Shown here: positions 1-9,600 of the stretch, piece after piece | Numbering within the stretch: position 1 is the stretch's first letter | Layout: every line of letters begins with the position of its first letter | Assembly: GCA_025363655.1 (NCBI GenBank) | Contig: JANYDK010000114.1 | Coordinates: 1-43,333, forward strand | DNA from: Deltaproteobacteria bacterium | Lineage (GTDB): Bacteria; Myxococcota_A; Polyangia; Polyangiales; JADJMO01 | Length of the DNA: 43,333 bases | Reading direction: 5' to 3' | Made by a program: the position numbers and the translations under genes | The notes under the pieces: model-generated | The model's input: the letters and a program-made list of their open reading frames with translations, nothing else | What the model was told of the DNA's origin: nothing | Databases searched by the model: none

Positions 1-102
1 TACGAGGCAGGAATCAAAGTCCCCGATGACGTCGTCAGTGCGTTGCGAATCAAGCCGCACAAGTTTCACGGCGACTGGAACTACAACGTTGAAGCGCACT
101 AG
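1..102 (+). mobile_element. ISAzo13-type transposase, C-terminal fragment
   Basis: This is the last 33 codons of a plus-strand gene that enters from the left edge. The translated end (KPHKFHGDWNYNVEAH, then TAG at 100-102) carries the FHG-[DE]-WNY signature that closes ISAzo13 / Rhodopirellula-type DDE transposases. The catalytic part lies outside the window. Integrity of the element cannot be judged, but this end shows no frameshift. It sits about 50 bp before a large toxin-like gene that has no plausible start, so the element probably interrupted that gene. Family assignment rests on the short terminal motif only. Confidence 0.7.
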
Positions 103-140
103 ACATATGCGCGGGCTTTATTTTCGCGCGGTGCCTTAGC
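103..140. repeat. probable right terminal end of the ISAzo13-type element
   Basis: Right after the transposase stop comes a short A/T-containing stretch (GCGGGCTTTATTTTCGCGCG, about 111-130) followed by GTGCCTTA. It differs in composition from the GC-rich gene that begins immediately after it, as expected for an IS terminal repeat. The matching left end is outside the window, so the boundary is approximate. Confidence 0.4.
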
Positions 141-155
141 CCGCACGTCCAGGCG

Positions 156-3100
156 TTGCGTCTCCAGGGTGACCCCAACGGCAACATTCCCAATGGTGGT
201 GACAACGTTCCGGCATCGATGGCCAATCCAGCTTGGACCTTGTTGTGGGGCGCCGCGTCCGAGTGCGGAATGGGTGTCAATCAGAACGCGCCGACCCGCG
301 CTCCGGGCAATTGGAAGCCCAACCAGACGCCGGTGATTCCTGCGTGGAGCACCGAGGACGCCTATTTCATCTTCCCCCACGCTCCCAGTTCTTGCGACGA
401 GCGGCTCGAAGACGAAGAGACGTTGCTCTGTATCGCCGACAAGCTCGCCGAAGTCGCCGACAACATCGGAACGGTCGAGTGGAAGAATCCCGAGTTCGCT
501 TCGCACCCCGCGGTCCTCGGCGCCATCCCTCAGGGGTGGTGGATGTTCGGCCCACAGGCCACTGCCGACAAATTCGTCGCTCGAGACTTGGCGATTCAGG
601 TGCTGGGAATCATCCCGCGCATGAGCTCCGAAGGCTTCGACAACACCTCTTGTGCCGCCCACTATGCCGAAGCGGGTGATCCCGCCGTCGCGCATTCGCA
701 GCAGGACTTGATCTACGGCCTCCCCTACGGTGTTTCGAACCTGAAGCCCCTCTACCCGCCCTCCCAGGCGGTCGTGGGAAGTCCGGCATCGCGACAACTG
801 GCATTGGACCGGCTCACGTTCGAGGCGCACGTGCTTCGCGCAGGCGGGCGGCTCCTCCACGATCTGATCGATGTGTCGATTCGCGACGACCTAGCCGGCA
901 TCCAGGCGGCGCGCAGCGGCGAGATCGACCCGACGCGCGGCAACCAGTTGGCGTGGGGGACGCAAAAAAATGTCGATGCGTCGCACAACTCGATGCAGCA
1001 CCTGATGCGCGTCGTCGCCGGTCGGTGGGAGGCCGATCCCGCGACGGTGGATTGCGGAAACGCCACCGATTCGCCCCTCGCGTCGCTGATGGGCGACGAC
1101 TTCGACGCGCGCATCCAGGATGTGGCACCGGCGACGACGTCTCAGCTCGCAGCCGTGCGACTCGCCGAGCGTGCCGGAGTGGTGCTCGACAAGCTGCCGA
1201 TGGAGGCGTCCACCGATACCTCTCTCCGTGATGCCTTGAAGCTGGCGATGGCGGCGCAGATCAAGCGGGAGAACGCGACCTCGGCGCTGTCGGCGCTGTC
1301 CACCGGGACGACCGCTCTCCTCGATGGGCTCAGCGGCAGCGACCTGCGATTCGCGTTCGAGCGCAACTATCGCACCGTCCAATTGCTCACCAATCGCGGC
1401 ACCGATCAGAACCTCGTGTCCGGGCTTGCCCTCTTTGGTTTCACCACCCATCCCGACTTCGCCGGAGGCGTCACCATCGACGGCGGCCTCGACCGTGCCC
1501 GTCTGCGCACGGACGTGATCGCGCGCACGGCGGGGCTCTGGGCTGCAGGACAGTGCTACGAACCGCTTGGTGACGGGCCGTTGCTCTACGCGGATGGTGT
1601 GTATCAGGACCACGACGGAGTGCCTTGGGAGCAACGTGCCGCGCGCAACATTCTCCAAGACACGACTTCTCTCGGGCAAGCCTACCTGCGTCGCTTGACG
1701 GCGCTCGATGGGCGCATGGCGCTGACCGGCAATTTCGCTTCCGGCAATACCGCGGAGACGGTTGCTCGAGGTGCGATGGCCGAGCTGAGCTCGTGGGCCG
1801 GAAATGGCAACATCGTCACCACCGTCGGCGGCGCCCAGCAGCCGTCGAAATCGCTCACCTTCACGTTCTCCGACGTCGACATCGCAGCGTTCGGAGCGCA
1901 GGCGCCTACCGACGGAGCGGTCGCTGCCAATGCCCTGTTCGGTGTCGCCTACGGTCCTCCCTGGGTCGGCGAGTGCGCCACCGGTGCGAGGACCGACTGC
2001 CCCGCCGATTTCCAAGCGAATTACACGGTTCCGTTGCCCGTGACCTTCCGGACACCCACTTCCTCGGACCGTGCATATCGCGGCGTGTCACGCATGATCG
2101 GGGAAGCGACCATCGACATGTCCGGGCCGCTCACCCACGTCCCAGACTCCACGCAGAATCAATTTCTCATCTATTCCAAATCGGGCACGAACGGGAATCA
2201 TAAAGGCCGCGTCGTCGGCGTCATCTCGGCCGCGACTCCGGTCGGCGCGAGCGCGTTCACCCCGATTCACACCGCGGCGATCGATACCCTGGGGGATACG
2301 CTCGAAAAAGAGCAGAAGTACAAATCCCCGACCCTCGACGGCAGCTCCCTCGCCGAGCCGCCGACCTATTGCGCAGGGGGCGTGCCGAAGGATATCTTCG
2401 TGCCTCTCGAGAACGAGCTCACTTCCGATTCGGATGGATTCGAGAACTCGTGGCGCCACTACCTGACTTTGGCCAAGGCCGCTGCGCAGCGCGCGGACGA
2501 TCTCGGCACGCAACTCATCGCACAGGGAACGCAGACCGACTTTCGCCGTGAAGCTGCGGCCGAGCAGGTGGCTGAGCTCTGTGGCGGCGCGCCCAACCTC
2601 ACCAACGTCCACTTCGCCGCCGACGGGAGCATCGAGGCGTCGAAGGGCGACGTGGTGCTCAACGATTGTCTCAGCGAGCCGACGACCGACTTCGTCTTCT
2701 TCGGTGCCGACCAACTCGCCGCGCTGCCCGACGATGCCGCGCGCTACACGAGGGCGCGGCAAATTCTGCAGTGCGACGGCGCGGGCAAGGCCGATCCTCT
2801 TTGTCGCAAGCCGGCGGGCTCGACGTTTACACACGCCTCGCTCGGCCTGGTGAAGGACACGTCGGGCAGTGGAGGTTGGGGAAGTCCGACGATGTGCGAT
2901 CCAATGCTGCCGGTGGTGAGCTCGGTGGCGACGGGCTTCGATTCGGATGGCTTCGCGAAAGCATTGTCGCTCTATCAATTCAGCACCGATGCACTTCGCG
3001 CGTCGGTCATCGACATGAAGATCAAGATCGACGAGGTCGGCGATTTCGTCGTCACCTCGGGGACGACCAAGGTCATGAGCTCGAGTCCGACGGACGGGGC

Positions 3101-6100
3101 TGCCGGCATCTGGCCTGCCTGCGCGGCCTTGGGGACTTGCGCGTTCCTTTCGCATCCCATGGTGCGCGTCTTCGATGAGACGTTCCGTGCCTGTCCTGGG
3201 ACCACGCTCGGCACTTGCGAGTCGGGAACGTCGGCCAAAGCGCGCGCCGAGCTCAACGCGATTCGCTGGCGAGTCCAAGGTGCGCTCTGGCAGCTGGGTG
3301 CCATCACCGGCTCCGTCCCCCCGGCGATGTTCGACGGCTACATCCCCGCAGCCAACTTCGCGTCCGGTGCGTGGTCGACGCCGAAGGAGGCGACGATACC
3401 GACGACCTATCTGACCGAGCTCGCCGGCTCGCAGGGAGGCATCTTCACGTTGCAGCCTTCTGGCTACTACAACCTGTCTTCACCGCATCCAGACGACATC
3501 AAGGCGATCGGGGATGCCTTGTCCATCCATACCAATTTCACCCAGTTCGGCAGCGCATTCCTCGCCGCCGAGCTCGACCCGATGAGCGCGGACATCTACC
3601 AGAACCGCAACCGATACCTGCACGTTCACGCCACCAACAAAGCTTGGCAACCCGACTACGGTATTCTCCTCAAGAAATACGACGCGGAGGCGGGCTCTTC
3701 GTACTTTGCCCGAGAGGAGACTTGGCACCACTCGTTGCCGCCGGACTTGATTGCTCTCCTCGGTCACGACCTCCACGACAGTCGTTGCGGATTCGGCGAT
3801 CGCACGGTCTTCGACGCCGAAATGACCGCGAAGCTGCATTTCTTGGAGGTCGAGGATTACTTCACCAGTGGCGGAGCCGACGGACACATCACGTGGGCTG
3901 CGGACGGCCCCGGGTTGAGCGTCTTCGGGGACGACTTCACCGCGACCCCGTTTGACGTCCGGCGCCCGTATTGGCTCGAGATCGATGGCGCCGCCGCCTG
4001 GAACAAGCTCGGTCCCAACAACTACCTCCATGCGCTTCGCGCTTCCGGCTCCGCGAATACGCCGGCAGATCGTGTTCGCCTCTTCGTGAATCCGGCGACC
4101 GACTCTTCTTGCTCCACGGTTCGCAAGTTGGTGAGCGCATTGTCCCTCGGATGCGCTGCGCAGTACACTGGCACGAGCGGCGTCATCACGAGCGCCGATC
4201 GGCCGCAGCTCGAGCACATTGAGGATCTGGCGGCCTTCGACGCCTGGATTGGCAGCATTGCCACCTCGGCGCGGGCCCAGCTGGCCCAGCTGAGCCTGAC
4301 GCACATTCCGAAACGCGTCGTCGACGACTTCGTCGCCAAGAGCATCGCTTCGGGTGGAACGAAGGGCACCCACGGCGATCGAATCCTCGAGCTCGAGTCG
4401 GAGCTCAACAACCTCGCTTCGGCATGGAGCCAAGTCGTCGGCGATCTCGAAGCCGTGAGGCTCGCCCTGCGTGGTGCCCGAATCAAGATCGAGCACGCGA
4501 AAATCACCGAGAAGACGCAGCTGGTCCAGCTCACCATGCAGCAGTTCCAGGTCTATGCCGCGATGGCCTCTTCCGCGGCCAGCGTGGTGTCGACCATGGG
4601 CCTCAGCACCACGGCGATTCCTTTCGAGGTCGAGCAGCTCAAACTCGTGGGCGACTTGAAGTCACTCGCCGCTGATGCGCAGGCCAACGATATCGCCGAC
4701 ATTCTCAACACCCTCTCCACATCGTCGTCGACCTATTGGACCGATCTCGAGAAGTCGCTCAACGGCGTACGCTCGTCGACTGCGCGCAATCGCGAGCTCA
4801 TCGATCAGCTCGGGCGCGTCGAGACGAAGGCAACCTACGAGGCGGCAAAGGGCGCCGGTGCCGACTACGTCAGCATCGATGGAGCCATCGTCACCCTCCC
4901 CATCAACGCCGTCCTCCGTCGTACCTACGACGTGACCGCGTTGCGCTACAAGGAGGCGCTGAGGCAGGCGAAGTACCTGACGTATCTCGCACGCCGAGCG
5001 ATCGAGCAGCGGATCGGAATTCCGCTGGGGAAGCTCACCGATCCGGTGGGTGCGCTTCCTGCCCCTGCTGGGTGGGCCGACCAGCTCTGCAGTCTTTCGG
5101 GCATCGACTACCAGAAGCTCAAGTCCAACCTCGGACCGTCGGCGCCGATCAGCGACGACAAGGTCATCACCAGCTTCGCCGATCAATACATCGGTGACTA
5201 CGTGACCAAGCTCGAAGAGTTCGTCGAGTACTACAACGTCGAGTTTCCCTCGCACGAAGGCGACGACGTCACCGTCTTGTCGCTGCGCGAAGACTTGCTC
5301 GCAGGCAGCAGTACTTGCACGGGGCAGTCGCCCAATCTTCTCTACCAGTCGGGCCAACTCGAGGCCGCTCCGGCCTGCGAGTCGATTCCGGTGACGCCGA
5401 AGTCGGCAGGCGGTTGGCGCGTCCATCCGTGCGACTCGGGCAAGTGCCTGACGGTCGCACCGTCCAGCCTCCTCGCGCCGGCAACCGACCCACCTCCCGG
5501 GGTGGGCGGGGGCTTTTCGTGGTTGCACGAGACGGCGCCGGTCACGACGTCGTTGGCCACCCCCGCCGACCTCGTCGCCGCGCCTCGCGCCATGGTCTCG
5601 CAGGTCGTGCACCTCGAACCCGGACGTTACGCACTCTCGTGGTGGGATCAGGCGCGAGACTCTGCCGGAGCCCTCGCGCCCGCTGCGGGAACGTATCGAG
5701 CAGGCGTATTCGACGGCAGTTGGAGCTCCGTCGCCGGGAGCTCGTATGGCGGAGCTGCCTACGATGCCACCGTTCTCGGTGCCTCGGCCTGGGGCACTCG
5801 GCGCGTGACGACCTTCGAAGTGAAGACGGCCGGCACGTACTACGTCGCGTTCGGAGCGGGGACGACGACGTCTCCCTCCGGCAGTCTCGGCATCGGCAAC
5901 GTCCAGCTCGAGAAGCTGCTGGGGACGTCGGTGGCGGGCCCCGACGGCAGCGACGCCACTGCCTACTCGGCGACGACGACGTCACGCGCCGTCTCGGTGC
6001 CGGTCTGCAGCATCCACAGCTCGCCCGAGCTCCGTTCGGCATTCGAGCGTCATTGCGACACGACCGGTTGCTATTACGAATTGAGCAAGCCGCTGGTCAT

Positions 6101-6593
6101 CGACACGAGCAAGCTCGGAGATCCCAGCTATCCACTGCGTGCGCATCTGGCGGCCGGAAACTTCAACTATCGTCACATCGGGGTCTCGCTCAACCTCGTC
6201 GGCACCGGTGTCCGCGATTGCGCCGCCACGCCCACGCCGTCTTGCTACGGCTCGGGATTCCAGGAGTACACGCTCCTCCACGATGCTCACGACGTCGGCA
6301 TCCTCACTTGGCACAAAGATCGTTACCCGTTCGACTTCGGTCGCGGGCACATCGAGCACGCCAAGGCGCTCGCCGCCGAGCGCTATCTCACGGTCCCTTT
6401 CGGCAGTACGGATCTCGGGCTTCTGACCCAACCGGGCATCGAGAAGACCGAATTCCGAGGACGCCCGCTGGACGGAAGTTACCGCCTGCGTATCTGGGAT
6501 TCGCCGAGTCTTCACTGGGACAAGGTCGACGACGTGCAGCTGATTCTAAAATACCACTACTGGTCAGTCGTCGATCGCACCGTCACGCCCTGA
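156..6593 (+). CDS. TcA-like giant protein, probably 5'-truncated by an IS
   Basis: A 2145-codon frame. The annotated start is a TTG with no Shine-Dalgarno sequence, no signal peptide follows, and the frame stays open back to position 93 inside the IS end, so the true 5' part is probably missing. Visible regions: a large N-terminal half with many Asp/Ala-rich stretches; a long helical, coiled-coil-like part at about residues 1405-1570; a beta-rich module at about 1795-1920 resembling a carbohydrate-binding jelly roll; and a C-terminus (about 2030-2145) with the IGVSLNLVG and DVQLILKYHYW segments, which resembles the end of Tc toxin A subunits (pore/receptor-binding component). The SpvB/RHS gene follows after 27 bp, the usual A then B/C order. 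The TcA relationship is inference from the C-terminus, the helical middle and the neighbour; most of the protein was not recognised. It could instead be another giant myxobacterial surface protein. Confidence 0.6.
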   Translation: MRLQGDPNGNIPNGGDNVPASMANPAWTLLWGAASECGMGVNQNAPTRAPGNWKPNQTPVIPAWSTEDAYFIFPHAPSSCDERLEDEETLLCIADKLAEVADNIGTVEWKNPEFASHPAVLGAIPQGWWMFGPQATADKFVARDLAIQVLGIIPRMSSEGFDNTSCAAHYAEAGDPAVAHSQQDLIYGLPYGVSNLKPLYPPSQAVVGSPASRQLALDRLTFEAHVLRAGGRLLHDLIDVSIRDDLAGIQAARSGEIDPTRGNQLAWGTQKNVDASHNSMQHLMRVVAGRWEADPATVDCGNATDSPLASLMGDDFDARIQDVAPATTSQLAAVRLAERAGVVLDKLPMEASTDTSLRDALKLAMAAQIKRENATSALSALSTGTTALLDGLSGSDLRFAFERNYRTVQLLTNRGTDQNLVSGLALFGFTTHPDFAGGVTIDGGLDRARLRTDVIARTAGLWAAGQCYEPLGDGPLLYADGVYQDHDGVPWEQRAARNILQDTTSLGQAYLRRLTALDGRMALTGNFASGNTAETVARGAMAELSSWAGNGNIVTTVGGAQQPSKSLTFTFSDVDIAAFGAQAPTDGAVAANALFGVAYGPPWVGECATGARTDCPADFQANYTVPLPVTFRTPTSSDRAYRGVSRMIGEATIDMSGPLTHVPDSTQNQFLIYSKSGTNGNHKGRVVGVISAATPVGASAFTPIHTAAIDTLGDTLEKEQKYKSPTLDGSSLAEPPTYCAGGVPKDIFVPLENELTSDSDGFENSWRHYLTLAKAAAQRADDLGTQLIAQGTQTDFRREAAAEQVAELCGGAPNLTNVHFAADGSIEASKGDVVLNDCLSEPTTDFVFFGADQLAALPDDAARYTRARQILQCDGAGKADPLCRKPAGSTFTHASLGLVKDTSGSGGWGSPTMCDPMLPVVSSVATGFDSDGFAKALSLYQFSTDALRASVIDMKIKIDEVGDFVVTSGTTKVMSSSPTDGAAGIWPACAALGTCAFLSHPMVRVFDETFRACPGTTLGTCESGTSAKARAELNAIRWRVQGALWQLGAITGSVPPAMFDGYIPAANFASGAWSTPKEATIPTTYLTELAGSQGGIFTLQPSGYYNLSSPHPDDIKAIGDALSIHTNFTQFGSAFLAAELDPMSADIYQNRNRYLHVHATNKAWQPDYGILLKKYDAEAGSSYFAREETWHHSLPPDLIALLGHDLHDSRCGFGDRTVFDAEMTAKLHFLEVEDYFTSGGADGHITWAADGPGLSVFGDDFTATPFDVRRPYWLEIDGAAAWNKLGPNNYLHALRASGSANTPADRVRLFVNPATDSSCSTVRKLVSALSLGCAAQYTGTSGVITSADRPQLEHIEDLAAFDAWIGSIATSARAQLAQLSLTHIPKRVVDDFVAKSIASGGTKGTHGDRILELESELNNLASAWSQVVGDLEAVRLALRGARIKIEHAKITEKTQLVQLTMQQFQVYAAMASSAASVVSTMGLSTTAIPFEVEQLKLVGDLKSLAADAQANDIADILNTLSTSSSTYWTDLEKSLNGVRSSTARNRELIDQLGRVETKATYEAAKGAGADYVSIDGAIVTLPINAVLRRTYDVTALRYKEALRQAKYLTYLARRAIEQRIGIPLGKLTDPVGALPAPAGWADQLCSLSGIDYQKLKSNLGPSAPISDDKVITSFADQYIGDYVTKLEEFVEYYNVEFPSHEGDDVTVLSLREDLLAGSSTCTGQSPNLLYQSGQLEAAPACESIPVTPKSAGGWRVHPCDSGKCLTVAPSSLLAPATDPPPGVGGGFSWLHETAPVTTSLATPADLVAAPRAMVSQVVHLEPGRYALSWWDQARDSAGALAPAAGTYRAGVFDGSWSSVAGSSYGGAAYDATVLGASAWGTRRVTTFEVKTAGTYYVAFGAGTTTSPSGSLGIGNVQLEKLLGTSVAGPDGSDATAYSATTTSRAVSVPVCSIHSSPELRSAFERHCDTTGCYYELSKPLVIDTSKLGDPSYPLRAHLAAGNFNYRHIGVSLNLVGTGVRDCAATPTPSCYGSGFQEYTLLHDAHDVGILTWHKDRYPFDFGRGHIEHAKALAAERYLTVPFGSTDLGLLTQPGIEKTEFRGRPLDGSYRLRIWDSPSLHWDKVDDVQLILKYHYWSVVDRTVTP

Positions 6594-6604
6594 TCCTCGC
6601 ACTT

Positions 6605-6620
6605 CCAGGAGAGGTCACCC
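6605..6620 (+). promoter_or_regulatory. ribosome binding site of the RHS/Tc gene
   Basis: An AGGAGAGG core lies 7-8 bases before the ATG at 6621. It fixes the start of the 2520-aa gene and suggests co-translation or co-transcription with the upstream TcA-like gene. Confidence 0.6.
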
Positions 6621-9600
6621 ATGCGTCCCCGATCGACTCGTGACGGCTCGTTGCGCTTTCGTCGTGCCCGCGCGCCCATCGCGTTCGTCACGCATGCGTG
6701 CTTTCTCTTCTCCTTCGTCGCCCACCGACCGGCACGAGCGAGTGACGGCCCGCCCGTCGAGATCGCAGTGGAGGGAGGCTCGCCGAAACACGTCGAGCCC
6801 TCGACGGCTTCGACCGAGAAGCCGACGAGCGGCGGAACGGAGCTGAAGTCGTCGGCGGTAGCCAGCGAGACGACCACGCAGGCGCCATCGGCGCCGATCG
6901 CCGAGAAATGGAAGGTCAACGGAGGAATCATCGGCGGCGACCCGGGAGCCAAGGTCAAGGACAACCCGATCGCCGGCCCGATCGATCAGAGCGGGCTCGT
7001 CGTCGACAGCTTGCCCACTGGCGGCGACAAGACCGGAGTCTCGTCCCAGGCGATCACCGTGCCGCAGGGCGCGGGAAAAATCCAAGGCATGGGCGAATCC
7101 TTCTCCGCCCAGCTCTCGACCGGCATCGCGACGTTCTCGGTGCCGTTCTCTCTGATTCCTGCCCGCGGCGATGCCCAGCCTTCCCTCGGACTCTCCTACA
7201 GCAGTGCGGGCGGACACGGGCTCGCCGGGGTCGGTTGGGAGGTCGGCGTGCCGTTCATCGCGCGGCAAACCGATCGCGGGCTTCCGCAGTACGTCGACCC
7301 AGGCGCAGGTGGTCCTTGGTTTCCTGGACAGGACCGCTTCGTCTTCAACGGCGGGCAGGAGCTGGTTCCGATTTGCCTCGTTCCGACCACCGGAGGAACG
7401 TGCACCGGCGCGCTGCCTGGCGAGGTGATGCCGACGTGGGCCGGAGGCTGGCAATACTTCCGCCCGCGCGTGGAAGGCGGATTTCTTCGCTTCTTCTGGT
7501 CACCCGATCACGAGACCTGGCGCGTACAGGACAAGAGCGGCGTCACCATGGAGCTCGGCGGCGACGTCGGCGCCCTCGAGACCAACCCAGCGATTCCTAC
7601 GCAGATCTTCCGCTGGAATCTGTCGCTGCAGTACGACGTGCACGTCGACTCTGCCAGCAAATCGAACAACCTCGTTGCCTATCGTTATCTCCACCTCGGA
7701 GGACAGGCGTACCTCAGTGACATCTACGACACGCCTCCGCGCGCTGGCTCGGCGAGCGCGCCACTCTCGGCTCATGCGCATCACACGCATCTCGACTACG
7801 AGGCTCGCTCCGACGTAACGACCAGTTGGCGTCGCGGCTGGCCGGTGACGAACCTCTTGCGGCTCCGGACGGTCGACGTCACCAGCAAGACCTTCGAGGG
7901 CGATGCCTCGTCCGCCCGCGAGCTCGTTCGGCGCTACCACCTCGCGTACGACACGACCTCGCACGTCTCCCTGCTCGAGAGCGTCCAGCTCGAGGGAAAG
8001 TGCTCGCCCAACGTCTTCGAGAGCAGCGAAGCGCTGCCCGAATCGACGTCGTGTCCGCGTCTGCCGGCGATGACCTTCGGGTATCAACGCGTCGCCGGCA
8101 AGGACTCGAAGGGCGCAGGCACCACGTCCGACTTGGCGGGATACGAGTCCTTCGACGAGACGGTTCATGCGCTCACCGCGAGCCCGCCCAACTCGATCGA
8201 CGAAGAGCTGACCGATCTCTTCGACGTCAACAGCGACGCGCTCCCCGACGTCGTCGTCACCAACCCCGCCACGTACGGCGGGCAGCACGGGCTCTTCCTC
8301 AACGGCCAAAGCGGCGCCGCCGACACTTTCACCGCTACACGCATCGCCGTCGTCGGCGGCATCCCAGGGGCCGACGCCGGGACCATCACCCTGAAGAACG
8401 CCAACCTCGCCGCCGGCGACCTCGACGGCGACGGCACGGTCGACCTGCTGCACATGCCGATGGTGAAGCAGTACGCCGTCTACTCGCCTGTGGGCAGCGG
8501 CCTGACGTGGACTTGGCAGGGCCGACTCGTCACCACGGCCGACCTCCTGGCGCCGAAGATCAACTTCGGAAAGGACGCGCAGGAGCAGCACGTCGTCGAC
8601 GCCAACGGCGATGGGCTGGTCGACGTCGTCTATGTCTCCGGCACCGAGGTGCAGACGTACTTCTCTCTTGGTCGCCTGCCCGGCGGCGATGGGCAGTTCG
8701 GACACGGCAAGTGGACCAGCGCGACCACCGCCGAGCTCTCCGCCGATCCCGTTCGTATGTGCGTGCCGTGGAGCGGTGCGCCGGTCCGCTTCTCGGATGC
8801 CGAAATCAAGCTCGCCGACATGAACGGCGACGGGCTCGCCGACATCGTCAAGCTGCAGAAGGGCAACATCCAGTATTGGCCCGGACGTGGCAACGGACTC
8901 TGGGGCACGGGCGCGCTCGACGATTGTCCGGGTGGAACCTTCGGCAAGAGCCGCGACGTGGCGATGGACTCGAGCCCCTCGTTCAGCGGCGACGTCAGCG
9001 GACTTCGCCTCGACGACGTCAACGGTGACGGCCTCGACGACCTCGTGCAGGTTCGTTTCACCGACGTCGACGTATGGCTCAACGTCGACGGCACCGGCTG
9101 GACCGATCGTCACGTGCTCGCAAGCACCCCGCCCGCCCCCGGCTTCACCAATCGTGTCCGGCTGGTCGACATCAACGGCTCGGGCACACGCGACATCCTC
9201 TGGGGTGACGGCGGCAACTACCGTTACATCGACCTCCAAGGCGGCAAACGCCCGTGGATTCTCACTTCGGTCGCCAACGGTCTGGGGAAGACCACCGAGC
9301 TGGAGTACGCGAGCTCGACCGAGCTCATGCTCGCGGCGAAGAAGGCAGGCAAAGCATGGTCCTCCACCACGCCGATGCCGCTTCACGTGGTCGTGCGGGA
9401 GACGGAGAAGGACAACCTCGCGATCGTCGGCCGGCCTCCCGGCGCGTACGTCACGGAATACTCGTACAGCAACCCCGTCTACGACGGGCGACAGCGGGAG
9501 TTTCGAGGCTTCCGCGATGCGGAGGTGAAGCGTATCGGGGACGCGAACAGTCCGACGGCGATCACGTCGTCGACGTTTTTGCTTGGCGAATGCAGGGACG

